Source of the DNA: JALOAT01 sp050179875
GTDB lineage: Bacteria; Pseudomonadota; Gammaproteobacteria; Thiohalomonadales; Thiohalomonadaceae
Direction: 5' to 3'
Length of the DNA stretch: 24,200 nucleotides
Assembly: GCA_050179875.1 (NCBI GenBank)
Contig: JBFXES010000025.1
Span: 1 to 24,200, forward strand
This document shows, piece after piece, positions 1 to 7,370 of the stretch (its first letter is position 1; every line of letters starts with the position of its first letter). A program made the translations under genes and the position numbers. The notes beneath the pieces were generated by a model. The model was not told the DNA's origin, searched no databases, and was given only the letters and a program-made list of their open reading frames with translations.

Positions 1-563
1 GCCATCTGCGCCAGATCCGCGGCCACGGTCTTGCTGTTGTCGCTGAACAGGCTGCCGCAGCTGGAGGTGATCACGTCGGCGCGCAGACCGAGGAAATAGC
101 GCAACTGCTCCCCGGCCGCGAGCACGGCCACGGGCAGGATGAGGAGCAACAGCGAGTACTTGACGCGCGTGAGGGGATAGTCGGGCGCACGGTTGTCCAC
201 ATGCTCCATGAACAGCCAGGCGGCGGCCAGGAAAAAGAGTGCGAGCTTGAGGTACAAGGCGGGAAAGCCGAAGGGGTTCACGTTGAAGGTGCCCACCGCG
301 CACATGGCGCCCACGAACTGCACGGACAGGCGATCGGCGGTGAACACCAGCAGCAGCAGCGACAGGATCTGCACCACGAACACGAAACCGAGCACGGTGG
401 CCACCAGATAGGTCTGCCGCTCCAGGCGGATCTGGCGCGCGCTGCCGCTCTTCAGGTCCCAATGGCGCAGCACCCGCAGCGCGAACACGCCCGCCGGCAA
501 CAGCATCAGCAGGCTCAGCGTGTCCGCCAGCAGCAGCGCCATCACCGCCGGGTGGAACAGCAT
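1..563 (-). CDS. Multi-spanning membrane protein, 3' end off the window (partial)
   Basis: An open frame of 187 complete codons starts with ATG at 563-561, overlapping the stop of the upstream ATPase gene (ATGA), and runs off the left edge without a stop. The protein begins MLFHPAVMALLLADTLSLL and has hydrophobic stretches at about residues 5-30, 52-75, 85-118 and 135-150. A Cys-containing segment (SSCGSLFSD) follows near residue 168. I see no catalytic motif and do not recognise the family. Start-stop overlap with an ABC ATPase and permease implies translational coupling and a role as an extra membrane partner of that transporter. The C-terminus is missing, so total length is unknown. That it is a real gene is supported by the long open frame, the membrane pattern and the operon overlap. 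Confidence 0.75.
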   Translation of the reverse strand, partial: MLFHPAVMALLLADTLSLLMLLPAGVFALRVLRHWDLKSGSARQIRLERQTYLVATVLGFVFVVQILSLLLLVFTADRLSVQFVGAMCAVGTFNVNPFGFPALYLKLALFFLAAAWLFMEHVDNRAPDYPLTRVKYSLLLLILPVAVLAAGEQLRYFLGLRADVITSSCGSLFSDNSKTVAADLAQM

Positions 564-1243
564 CAGCCCACCACCTTGCCGTCGCGCAACGACACGATGC
601 GATCCACCACCGCCGCCTCCGCCACCAGCGTGTCGTGGCTGGAGAGGATCACCGTACGGCCCTCCGCCTTCAGCCGTTCGACGATGGCGAGAAAGGCCAT
701 GGAGAGATGGGTGTCCAGGTTGGCGGTGGGTTCGTCGGCGATGATCACCGGCGGGTCGTTGATGAGCGCGCGCGCAATGGCCGCGCGCTGGGCCTCGCCG
801 CCGGAGAGCCACTCCACCCGCGCCTCGCTGCGGTGTTCGAGGCCGAGTTCGCGCAGCAGCCGCAGGGCGCGTGCGCGCAGCTCGCCATAGGGCGGCGCCA
901 GCGGAAAGGCCGGGAGCATGACGTTGTCCAGCACGGAAAGGCCGCGGATCAGGTTGAACTGCTGGAACACGAAACCGAAGTGGTGACGGCGCCGCTCCGT
1001 GAGAAAGCGCTCGGGCAGGCTGGACACGTCCTCGCCCGCCAGCCGCACCCGGCCCTCGGTGGGGCGCGCGAGCGCGCCGATGAGCGTGAGCAGCGTGGTC
1101 TTGCCCGAACCGCTCGGTCCGGTGAGCAGGGTCACCTGGCCGCGCGCCAATGCCAGATCGACGCCGTCCACCGCCCAGAACTGATTGGGCAGGCCCTCGT
1201 TCCAGGCCTTGCGCACGCCGCGCAACTCGATGTAGGCATCCAT
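563..1243 (-). CDS. ABC transporter ATP-binding protein (LolD/MacB type)
   Basis: This 226-residue nucleotide-binding subunit should power the adjacent permease from the cytoplasmic side of the inner membrane. The Walker A motif GPSGSGKTT is at residues 42-50. A Q-loop region (FVFQQFNLI), the signature LSGGEAQRAAIARAL and the Walker B VIIADEPTANLD follow, and the H-loop is in SSHD. Length and motif spacing match the LolD/MacB/FtsE group, which work with FtsX-fold permeases in extraction or mechanotransmission rather than bulk import. The ATG at 1243 shares a base with the last base of the permease stop codon, and its own stop overlaps the start of the next membrane gene. Substrate is unknown. 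The family call is firm, but calling it LolD itself would be unjustified without lolC/lolE partners. Confidence 0.93.
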   Translation of the reverse strand: MDAYIELRGVRKAWNEGLPNQFWAVDGVDLALARGQVTLLTGPSGSGKTTLLTLIGALARPTEGRVRLAGEDVSSLPERFLTERRRHHFGFVFQQFNLIRGLSVLDNVMLPAFPLAPPYGELRARALRLLRELGLEHRSEARVEWLSGGEAQRAAIARALINDPPVIIADEPTANLDTHLSMAFLAIVERLKAEGRTVILSSHDTLVAEAAVVDRIVSLRDGKVVG

Positions 1244-2376
1244 CAGCGCATCACCGTGTCAGGATCGGTCACCGCCGCACGCCACACCGGGACCAGCGTG
1301 GCCGCCACGTAGGGCACGACGGTGAACAGGAACAGGCTGGCCAGCTGCAATCCATCCACCGCGGGGGTGAGCTGGAAATCCGGGTAGAGCACCGACCAGC
1401 CCTTGAGCACCGGCGCGAACAGCGGGGCGGAAAACGTGAACACGTGCCAGTAGGCCAGGGTGAAGCCCGCGAGGAACGCAAAGCCCGAGATCAAAGCCCC
1501 TTCCCAGAGCTTCATCTTCAGCACGTCGGCCGTCTCCCAGCCCACGGCCTTGAGCACGCCGATCTCGCGCCGCTCGTCGGCGCTGAGCCCCGAGGCCTTT
1601 TCCCAGGCGAGAATGGCGAAGGCCAGGCCGGCGCCCACCAGCACCGTGAGCACGATGCCTTCGCGCCAGTCGAACACCGCCTCGTAGGTGCGCAGCACCT
1701 CCTCGCGCAATACCGGCCGCGTGTCGGGCAGCAGCCCCAAGACCTTTTCCGCCACCGTGCGCACCTCGCGCGGGTGCGCCACGCTCAGGGTCACGTCGGT
1801 GTAGAGTCCGGGTGGGATGCCGAACAGGGCGTGGAAGTCCGCCTCGCCCACGAGCAGGAGATCGGCAGTGAGGATGTTGGCACTGCGGGGCAATACCTCG
1901 GCGACGCGCAACAGCATGAGCGCACCGTCGGCGGCACGTAGCGCCATGACGTCGCCCTCCGCGGCGCCGCGGGTGCGTGCGATGCCTTCGCCGATGACGA
2001 TGCTGCCCGCCGGGAGCGCGCGATCGCGCGGCACCATGACGGTGAAGTTGGCGGCCACCAGCGGATCGAAGTAGTAGCCCCACAGCCTTCCTTCCACGCT
2101 GCGCACACCGCGGATGCCGCGCAGCTTCTCCAGGTAGGGCGCCGGCACCAGGTCGTGGCGTCCAGCCGTCAGTTTCTGCACCACCACTTCGGGGGCTTCC
2201 TGCAACAGATAGGCGGCCTCACGCTTGAGCGCGTGGCTGTACAGCAGGACCGAAGCCACCAGGAACACCAGCGCGGTATAAACCGCGATCAGCCCCGCGT
2301 TCTTGGCCTTGCGCCGTGCCAGCGCCGCCACGGTGTAATCGATGAGATAGCGTTGCCTAGCGATCCAGTGGCGCAT
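1243..2376 (-). CDS. FtsX/MacB-type ABC transporter permease
   Basis: The 377-residue protein has one N-terminal transmembrane helix (about residues 27-46, AGLIAVYTALVFLVASVLLY). A periplasmic domain of roughly 190 residues follows, containing the MacB-core-like stretch GSIVIGEGIARTRGAAEGD. Three C-terminal helices lie at about 240-257, 295-315 and 345-370. The cytoplasmic loop RREIGVLKAVGWETADVLKMKL is the typical FtsX-family coupling region that contacts the ATPase. Such permeases usually couple ATP hydrolysis to periplasmic conformational work. The gene starts 20 bases inside the end of the small upstream gene and abuts the ATPase gene, so four genes form one unit. No partner outer-membrane channel or adaptor is in the window, so the transported or remodelled substrate stays unknown. 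Confidence 0.9.
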   Translation of the reverse strand: MRHWIARQRYLIDYTVAALARRKAKNAGLIAVYTALVFLVASVLLYSHALKREAAYLLQEAPEVVVQKLTAGRHDLVPAPYLEKLRGIRGVRSVEGRLWGYYFDPLVAANFTVMVPRDRALPAGSIVIGEGIARTRGAAEGDVMALRAADGALMLLRVAEVLPRSANILTADLLLVGEADFHALFGIPPGLYTDVTLSVAHPREVRTVAEKVLGLLPDTRPVLREEVLRTYEAVFDWREGIVLTVLVGAGLAFAILAWEKASGLSADERREIGVLKAVGWETADVLKMKLWEGALISGFAFLAGFTLAYWHVFTFSAPLFAPVLKGWSVLYPDFQLTPAVDGLQLASLFLFTVVPYVAATLVPVWRAAVTDPDTVMR

Positions 2377-2672
2377 GGGAAATCAGATGGGGCGGTGGTG
2401 AGAAGATCGCGCCGGTGGGAAAGTGCTCCAGCGCCATGGGGTGGTCCTGAAACGCGGCGTGGCCATCGGCCACCGACAGGTGACGCGTGTAACGCGCCTC
2501 CGTGACCAGGCACAGATCGCCGAGGCCGAGTTCGCTCACCAGCCGGCGATTGGCCGCCCAGTGCGGGCCGGCTTCGCCCGTCGCCGAGAACAGCACGAGC
2601 GTGAAGGCAAGCAGCGCTACGGACACAAGTCCCAGCGCCAGGGTGCTGAAGCGGGGTTTCCGTATGTGCATG
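2357..2672 (-). CDS. Small membrane-anchored His-rich protein of the ABC operon, unknown function
   Basis: This is a 104-residue protein starting at ATG 2672-2670 (MHIRKPRF). The frame is open upstream to about 2776, but the basic residues followed by a single hydrophobic helix (residues 9-29) give a natural N-terminus here. The rest should lie in the periplasm. It holds one Cys (C54) and an unusual run of histidines: H64, H71, H77, H83, H95 and H99, with the segment ADGHAAFQDHPMALEHFPTG. That composition would suit metal binding, which is inference only. Its 3' end overlaps the permease start by 20 bases, so it is the first gene of the operon. I do not recognise the family. It may be an accessory or substrate-recognition subunit of the transporter. 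Confidence 0.72.
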
Positions 2673-2903
2673 GCTGGACGAAGCGGGAAATTCTTGGCCA
2701 CGACACTACCACAACGAGCGCCATGAAACGTCCGCAAAATTCCGATTTGTCGCGAAGGCACGCCCTGACACGTCAAACGGACTCCGTCGAAGAGACCATG
2801 AACAACACCGAATTCGCGCGGATTTTTCCCGCGCCTCGCTGGACCTCTCGCGCGTCTTCGGGAACACTGTGATCACCGTGTAAGAACCTGCGATATTGCC
2901 GTC

Positions 2904-3848
2904 ATGATTCTATCGAAGTACGTAAACACCTTCGGCCGCGCCATGATGGAGAGCTATGGTGCGCGCGTGCACAAGGTGACGGTGGATGCCGGCTTCACCT
3001 GCCCCAACCGCGACGGCAGCAAGGGGCGCGGCGGCTGCACGTTCTGCAACAACACGTCTTTCAGTCCCAATGGCCGCATGCCCGCACCAATCCCCACGCA
3101 ACTCGCCAACGGCCGCGCGGTGATCGCACGGCGTACCCGTGCCCGGCGCTTCGTCGCCTATTTCCAGGCCTACACCAACACCTATGACGACCCGGCCGTG
3201 TTGCAGCAGCGTTACGACTTGGCCTTGAGCCAGCCGGGCGTCATCGGGCTCTCCGTGGGCACGCGCCCGGACTGCGTTCCGGACAAGGTGCTCGACATGC
3301 TGGCGTGCTATCGCGATCGCGGTTTCGAGGTCTGGCTGGAGCTCGGCCTGCAATCCTCTTTCGACGCCACGCTCGCGCGGGTCAATCGCGGCCACGGTTT
3401 TACGGAATACCGCGAGGCCGTGCGCGCCGCCCATCGCCGCGGACTCAAGGTCTGTACCCATTTGATTCTTGGCCTGCCCGAGGAGACCGCGGCCCACGCC
3501 CACATCACGCTGGATCGGGTGCTGGATCTGGGTGTGGAAGGCCTGAAGTTCCATCCGCTGCATGTGGTGAAGGGCACCCGGCTCGCCCTGGCCTGGCGCC
3601 GGGGTGAATATGCGCCCTGGAGCGAGGAACGCTACGTGTGCGTGGCGGGCGAACTCATCCGTCGCACGCCGCGCGAGGTGATATTCCATCGCCTCACCGG
3701 CACGGCATCGGCGAATCTGTTGCTGGCTCCCGCCTGGTGTGGCGTGAAGTGGCGTGTGCTCAACGGCCTGACCCGGCATCTGGCTGTCCACGGCGCGCAA
3801 GGCAGCGCCGTGGGTCAGCAAGCCGTGGATCTCTGCATGGGTGATTGA
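2904..3848 (+). CDS. Radical SAM protein of the YhcC (TIGR01212-like) type
   Basis: The 314-residue protein matches the YhcC-like radical SAM family. Its N-terminal region has the extended cluster motif with C33, C45 and C48 (CPNRDGSKGRGGCTFC), which should bind a [4Fe-4S] cluster and S-adenosylmethionine. Later blocks are GLSVGTRPDCVPDKVLD, WLELGLQSS, RGLKVCTHLILGLPEE and VEGLKFHPLHVVKGT, typical of the Elp3-like TIM-barrel fold. It is probably cytoplasmic. The exact substrate of this family is not established, and a role in RNA or other macromolecule modification is only suspected. The start at 2904 gives MILSKYVNTFGRAMMESYG, which fits family N-termini, although no strong Shine-Dalgarno sequence precedes it. 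It stands alone between two minus-strand operons, with 34 bases to the convergent neighbour. Confidence 0.88.
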   Translation: MILSKYVNTFGRAMMESYGARVHKVTVDAGFTCPNRDGSKGRGGCTFCNNTSFSPNGRMPAPIPTQLANGRAVIARRTRARRFVAYFQAYTNTYDDPAVLQQRYDLALSQPGVIGLSVGTRPDCVPDKVLDMLACYRDRGFEVWLELGLQSSFDATLARVNRGHGFTEYREAVRAAHRRGLKVCTHLILGLPEETAAHAHITLDRVLDLGVEGLKFHPLHVVKGTRLALAWRRGEYAPWSEERYVCVAGELIRRTPREVIFHRLTGTASANLLLAPAWCGVKWRVLNGLTRHLAVHGAQGSAVGQQAVDLCMGD

Positions 3849-3882
3849 TTGCAGGCTTGCGGACCGGCTCACCCCGCACGGC

Positions 3883-4503
3883 TCACGGCTGCCATGCACA
3901 CCCGCGAAGCGCCTGGTTGCGGATATTGCCGGAGATCGACCAGCCGGACACCCACCGGTAGTCGGACGAATAACAAGGCTGGCGCCGCAGTTCCCAGCGG
4001 CCGATGTCCGTTTCGATCGCGAGCCTGGATGGCGTGGCATCGCCGCGCTTTTCGGCGAAGCTGCTCTCCACGGCAGGCCGTCCCTCCACATGCAGGCGCA
4101 TCCTGTCGCCCGCCGTGCTCATGCTCCACGTGGGATCCCGTCCCACGGCCTGCCACGAACCGCCGTTGCGCACGGCCGCACCGCAGCGCGCCTCGCCGTG
4201 CGCAAAGTTGATGGCGCTCACGCGCAGCATGCCGCCTGCGGCCTCGCCGAACAGCTCCGTGTACAGCGGCTTGTCGGCCGCCAGACCGATCTTGCGCAGC
4301 GCCGCCGACACCGCGGCGCCCGGCGAGACATCCTCCACCTCCACGTAGCTGCGCTCGCGACAGGGCGAAAAAATCATCCTGCCCTCATGGAAGAGCATCA
4401 ATCCCCTGGCGAGTGCCTCGGGCGCGGTCTGCTCCGTGGCGTAAAGGGTCGGCGTCGCCAGCGTGCCCAGCAAGGCCAGTGCGGCGGAGAGTGTTCTGTG
4501 CAT
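3883..4503 (-). CDS. Exported protein of unknown function, last gene of the copper-carrier operon
   Basis: This 206-residue protein has a clear Sec signal peptide (MHRTLSAALALLGTLATPTLYA, cleavage likely after residue 22). The mature part contains LFHEGRMIFSPCRERSYVEVED and ends with further cysteines (RRQPCYSSDYRW, ALRGCAWQP). Cysteines in the mature chain could form disulfides. The GRMIFSPC segment resembles the opening of some predicted periplasmic proteins in which a short beta-hairpin precedes a Cys, loosely like COG3650 or NlpE-type domains; this is weak. The gene begins only 7 bases after the second Sco gene, so it is probably co-transcribed with the copper-delivery genes. Its function is not known. 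Envelope stress sensing or metal handling are guesses from context. Confidence 0.75.
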   Translation of the reverse strand: MHRTLSAALALLGTLATPTLYATEQTAPEALARGLMLFHEGRMIFSPCRERSYVEVEDVSPGAAVSAALRKIGLAADKPLYTELFGEAAGGMLRVSAINFAHGEARCGAAVRNGGSWQAVGRDPTWSMSTAGDRMRLHVEGRPAVESSFAEKRGDATPSRLAIETDIGRWELRRQPCYSSDYRWVSGWSISGNIRNQALRGCAWQP

Positions 4504-4510
4504 GGGTGTC

Positions 4511-5128
4511 CTATCCCGTGATGTCTCCCTGGCCCGCCGTCATGACCGAACGGATCTCCGAGGCGATCGTGGAAGCAGGCGTGCCGTAGGCGAACTTCTT
4601 GATGAATTCGCCGCCGGTCCCGATGAGATAGAGCCCGGCGGAATGGTCCACGGCGTAGAAGCCGGACCCGGTTGTGTCGGGCACCTTCGCATACCGCACC
4701 TTGAAATTGCCGGCGGCGCGCTGGATCAGTTCCGGCGTGCCGCTGAGGCCGAGGATGCGTGGGTCAAAGAAGGCTGTATAGGTCTTCAGGGCCTCGGGGG
4801 TGTCACGCTCCGGATCGAGCGTGATGAAGATGCCTTGCAGGTCGTCCGCATGGTCATCCAGCAGACGCAGCACTTCGGCCAGCTCCAGCATGGTGGTGGG
4901 ACAGACGTCGGGGCAGGCGGTGTAACCGAAGGTGATGAGCTGGAAGCGCCCGCGGAAATCCTCGTCGGTAACCGCGCCGCCGCCGGGACCGATCAGCAGG
5001 TAGCGCGTACGTACCGGGACCGCCTCCTCGTCGCCCAGGGCGTGCGCGGACCAGGTCTGCGCCGACAGGGGCGCGGCCGCGCACAGCGACAACACGACCA
5101 GCACCGGGGCGAGCGCCGAGCGGATCAC
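4511..5128 (-). CDS. Sco1/SenC-family copper chaperone (second copy)
   Basis: Sco proteins carry copper to CuA centres or act as thiol reductases on them in the periplasm. This 205-residue protein has the copper/thiol motif CPDVC (C72, C76) after the strand LITFGYTA. The block ITLDPERDTPEALKTYTAFFD and the third ligand in VDHSAG (H162) complete the site. The frame is open upstream to 5206, but I choose GTG 5128-5126. It overlaps the stop of the preceding gene (GTGA), and the protein then begins with a signal sequence, MIRSALAPVLVVLSLCAAAPLSA. Unlike the first Sco in this operon it appears cleavable by signal peptidase (ends in LSAQ) rather than anchored. Two dissimilar Sco copies in one operon suggest distinct targets or sequential steps. 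Here NosZ CuA is an obvious candidate; a cytochrome oxidase elsewhere is possible too. Confidence 0.92.
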   Translation of the reverse strand: MIRSALAPVLVVLSLCAAAPLSAQTWSAHALGDEEAVPVRTRYLLIGPGGGAVTDEDFRGRFQLITFGYTACPDVCPTTMLELAEVLRLLDDHADDLQGIFITLDPERDTPEALKTYTAFFDPRILGLSGTPELIQRAAGNFKVRYAKVPDTTGSGFYAVDHSAGLYLIGTGGEFIKKFAYGTPASTIASEIRSVMTAGQGDITG

Positions 5129-5487
5129 GGTTGCGCCTCCTTCGCGCGCTCCAGCGCTTCCCGCGCGCGGTCGATCTGCTCCGCGAGCGTCCGCCCGTCG
5201 GGGCATTCGCGCCCCGCCCGGCCGAAGGCAAGAAAGCTTTCGTTGGTGGCGTTCTCGAAGACCTCACCCACGCCCCTTTCCTTGGGCGCCGTGTCGACCA
5301 TGATCTCCCGCAAGCGGGCGGCGAGCGCACCCTGGTTACAGGCCAGGGCCACCCCGTTCAGTTCTCCGAGACGGGCCACGGACCGGCTGAGCTCCGTGTC
5401 CTGGGCAGCACCGGCGGAAGCACTCATGCCGCCAAGGAGCAGGACTGCCATCAATCCGCCCGCAAGACCGTTCATGCCGCGAACCAT
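5125..5487 (-). CDS. Small exported protein with two cysteines, unknown function
   Basis: This is a 120-residue protein with a long hydrophobic signal sequence (residues 5-28, ending SASAGAAQ). The mature part is about 92 residues and mostly helical in appearance, with a charged C-terminal helix (LAEQIDRAREALERAKEAQ). Two cysteines, in ALACNQGAL and GRECPDGR, could pair in a disulfide. I do not recognise a named family. It lies between PCuAC and the second Sco gene, and its stop codon overlaps the Sco GTG start, so the two are probably translationally coupled. Context suggests a periplasmic accessory of copper delivery, but the sequence has no His/Met-rich metal motif to support this directly. 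Confidence 0.75.
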   Translation of the reverse strand: MVRGMNGLAGGLMAVLLLGGMSASAGAAQDTELSRSVARLGELNGVALACNQGALAARLREIMVDTAPKERGVGEVFENATNESFLAFGRAGRECPDGRTLAEQIDRAREALERAKEAQP

Positions 5488-5517
5488 CGAATCTCCCCTT
5501 CTGCCATTTGCCCGTGT

Positions 5518-5976
5518 CTACCGGTGGCTCATGCGCGCCGGCCTCAGGGTCGGGCGGACCACCGGGGCCTGCACCAGAAGCTGCGAACCGTCATCGAAAA
5601 CCAGTGTAAGCGGGATCACGTCGCCTTCGCGCAACGGGGTTTGCAATTCGATCATCATGACGTGCAGCCCGCCGGGCCTGAGCACCGCCTCCCCGCCTGC
5701 GGGAATGTCCACCGAGGCGATCGCCCGCATTTTCATCACGCCGTTCTCGTTGATGTGGTCATGCAACTCGGTGATGCGCGACACCGGGTTGCTCGCCTTC
5801 ACCAGGCGCACGGGCTTGTCGCCGTTGTTCTTCAGGATCATGAAGGCGCCGGTGGCGGGGGCATTGGGCGGAGACAGCCTCACGTACGGGTCCACCACGG
5901 AAACCTGATCGCCGGCGCCTGCCTGGGCAAGGCCGCCGAATGCCAGTGCGAGGGTGAATACGAGTGCTCTTTTCAC
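5518..5976 (-). CDS. PCu(A)C-family periplasmic copper chaperone
   Basis: PCuAC proteins bind Cu(I) in the periplasm and pass it to CuA sites or to Sco. This 152-residue protein has a signal peptide (MKRALVFTLALAFGGLAQA). It shows the exact family ligand pattern H-X10-M-X21-H-X-M, with H72, M83, H105 and M107, in the segments ELHDHINENGVMKMR and GGLHVMMIEL. The cupredoxin-like core (YVRLSPPNAPATGAFMILKN) precedes it. The start at ATG 5976-5974 follows an AGGAG-like ribosome binding site. It sits 11 bases downstream of the first Sco gene and upstream of the small Cys protein. The presence of all four ligands makes a working copper site very likely. The recipient (NosZ CuA or an oxidase) cannot be read from sequence. 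Confidence 0.95.
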   Translation of the reverse strand: MKRALVFTLALAFGGLAQAGAGDQVSVVDPYVRLSPPNAPATGAFMILKNNGDKPVRLVKASNPVSRITELHDHINENGVMKMRAIASVDIPAGGEAVLRPGGLHVMMIELQTPLREGDVIPLTLVFDDGSQLLVQAPVVRPTLRPARMSHR

Positions 5977-5987
5977 GGAAATAACTC

Positions 5988-6590
5988 CTAGCTGAAACGC
6001 ATCGCGTTACGGATCGACGTGGCGATCCGGGCAGATGTCGCTCCGTGGGAAATCTTGTCGACCACCCGGCCGTCGCCCGACACCACGTAGATGTCGGCGG
6101 AGTGATCGACCACGTAACCGCCGCCGGCGCTGACGCCGGGCTGGCGCGCGTAGATGGCGCCGTAGTCCTGCGCGACCTTGCGCACCTGCTCTGCACTGCC
6201 GGTCACCCCGATGATGTTCGGGTGAAAGAACGCGGTGTACTGCTTCAGGCCCTGGGGCGTGTCGCGCTCGGGATCGACCGATACGAAAAGGACGGCGACA
6301 TCCCGTTTTTCCTTTGGCTTGAGTTGCTCCATGGCGTCAGCCACGGCGACCAGCGCGGTGGGGCAGATATCAGGGCAGAAGGTGTAGCCGAAGAAGACGA
6401 GCACCACCTTGCCGCGGAAATCCCGCAGCGATACCGGACCGTCCGCCGATTGCAGGGTGAAGTCCCCACCGCGCGGCAGCACCGGATAGGCCGAGGGCTG
6501 GACCGCCGGGAGCGGGTTCCAGAACAGCGCCAGGCCGACGACCAGGGATGCCATGACGAGGGCAAGCAGCCCGAGAATCCTGTCCGACAT
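5988..6590 (-). CDS. Sco1/SenC-family copper chaperone (first copy, membrane-anchored)
   Basis: This 200-residue protein begins MSDRILGLLALVMASLVVGLA; the single N-terminal helix should anchor it to the inner membrane facing the periplasm. The thioredoxin-fold copper site is CPDIC (C72, C76) after VLVFFGYTF, with the third ligand H163 in VDHSAD. The block FVSVDPERDTPQGLKQYTAFF is characteristic of Sco1. The frame is open further upstream, but ATG 6590-6588 overlaps the stop of the FixH-like gene (ATGA) and gives the expected membrane anchor. It is followed after 11 bases by PCuAC. PCuAC plus Sco is a known pair for CuA metallation. This is the anchored member of the two Sco copies here. Confidence 0.94.
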   Translation of the reverse strand: MSDRILGLLALVMASLVVGLALFWNPLPAVQPSAYPVLPRGGDFTLQSADGPVSLRDFRGKVVLVFFGYTFCPDICPTALVAVADAMEQLKPKEKRDVAVLFVSVDPERDTPQGLKQYTAFFHPNIIGVTGSAEQVRKVAQDYGAIYARQPGVSAGGGYVVDHSADIYVVSGDGRVVDKISHGATSARIATSIRNAMRFS

Positions 6591-7069
6591 CAGTGGACCT
6601 CCCCGGTGGAGAACTCGTAGGGAATGGAGAGGCGCCGGTTGCGCGCGTGAAGGATCACGGTTGCACGCCACTTCATGGGCCCGGTGATGCACACCGGGAG
6701 GGTGATGTCGGCCGCGTACTGTCCGCCGCCGACGGCCCGCAATACCGCGCGGTTTTCGCCCATGTTCATCTCCACGCCGGCGAAGTCCAGTTCCACCCGG
6801 CTCGGCGCGATGCCGGAGGTTGCCAGCGCGACGCGGAACGGCCGCGCCAGCGGGATCGGCCGGGTCAGGAACTCCAGATCGATCTTTCCGTCGGGCAGCG
6901 TCGCGACGCAGCGGGCGCGCTGCAGGTCACAACCGGGCTCCGGCAGGATCTGCACATCCTCGGGCGCGAACACGAGCGGCCAGGCCTTGTAGCCGATGAC
7001 CATGACCAGCGCGACCACAAGTCCCGGGATCAGGGTCAACAGCGCGCGCCTGCCGAATGCTTTGCTCAT
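6590..7069 (-). CDS. FixH-like membrane-anchored periplasmic protein
   Basis: From ATG 7069-7067 the protein is 159 residues. It has one membrane helix (about residues 9-27) and a periplasmic beta-rich domain containing VELDFAGVEMNMGENRAVL and ADITLPVCITGPMKWRATVIL. This is the FixH/YtkA-like arrangement, in which the last strands read W-R-A-x-V. FixH-type proteins help assemble copper-containing oxidases. The MNMG segment and three cysteines (C47, C54 and the one in LPVCITG) could be relevant to metal handling. A second start, ATG 7090-7088 (MPHADEAMSK), is possible and has a GGAA-type upstream sequence. It is the first gene of the six-gene operon, and its promoter must lie in 7070-7370, shared divergently with the sensor kinase. 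The family assignment is moderate because similarity in this fold is low. Confidence 0.8.
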   Translation of the reverse strand: MSKAFGRRALLTLIPGLVVALVMVIGYKAWPLVFAPEDVQILPEPGCDLQRARCVATLPDGKIDLEFLTRPIPLARPFRVALATSGIAPSRVELDFAGVEMNMGENRAVLRAVGGGQYAADITLPVCITGPMKWRATVILHARNRRLSIPYEFSTGEVH

Positions 7070-7370
7070 GGCTTCATCCGCGTGAGGCATCTCGTCGATT
7101 CCGTTAACAGCTACGCCACGATCCCGCGGGTCAGTGGCTGGCAGGAACACTCCTTGCCTGCCTCGTGGACGAGTCTGCACCGGCCCTCGTCCCGGTTGAA
7201 GGTGACGAATGCTGATTAGGCCCCGTAACGGTGGCGCATGCCGGTTAGGAATTTTCCTAAGGCGACATCGCACCCACGCGCAGCGCGCGGGGGACGTGAC
7301 CTGACCTATTGATTCGGCACGCAAACGAGGCCAGAGTGGGTTGTCTCCTCACACAGGGCGATTTTCGGCC
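7070..7370. promoter_or_regulatory. Divergent intergenic region between the copper operon and the sensor relay
   Basis: About 300 bases separate the FixH-like start (7069, minus) and the kinase start (7371, plus; an alternative TTG start at 7341 would shorten it). Both transcription units must start here. The clearest element is the perfect palindrome at 7245-7260. A single TTAGG half-site is also present at 7216-7220, 29 bases to the left. I see no convincing consensus sigma70 pair and no FNR box. No small gene is evident. Confidence 0.6.
7245..7260. promoter_or_regulatory. Predicted NarL-family operator, 7-2-7 palindrome
   Basis: TTAGGAA-TT-TTCCTAA is a perfect inverted repeat with 7-base arms and a 2-base spacer. 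The 7-2-7 geometry is the one used by NarL-type dimers, though the heptamer differs from the enteric NarL TACYYMT. A near copy, with an identical right half, lies just upstream of nosZ at 11724-11739. Assignment to the response regulator at 11071-11724 is inference from geometry, family and position. Confidence 0.55.

Noticed and set aside
201..890. Long plus-strand open frames over the ABC transporter genes
   Set aside because: They are low-complexity Arg/His/Gln-rich readings antisense to clear ABC genes, a common effect of high GC content.
2673..2903. Small gene or RNA between the ABC operon and the radical SAM gene
   Set aside because: Only a short frame beginning MNNTEFARIF without domain, signal or ribosome binding site; no clear hairpin.
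7311..7324. TTGAT sequence before the sensor kinase as an FNR box
   Set aside because: The second half-site is absent (TTGAT-TCGG-CACGC).
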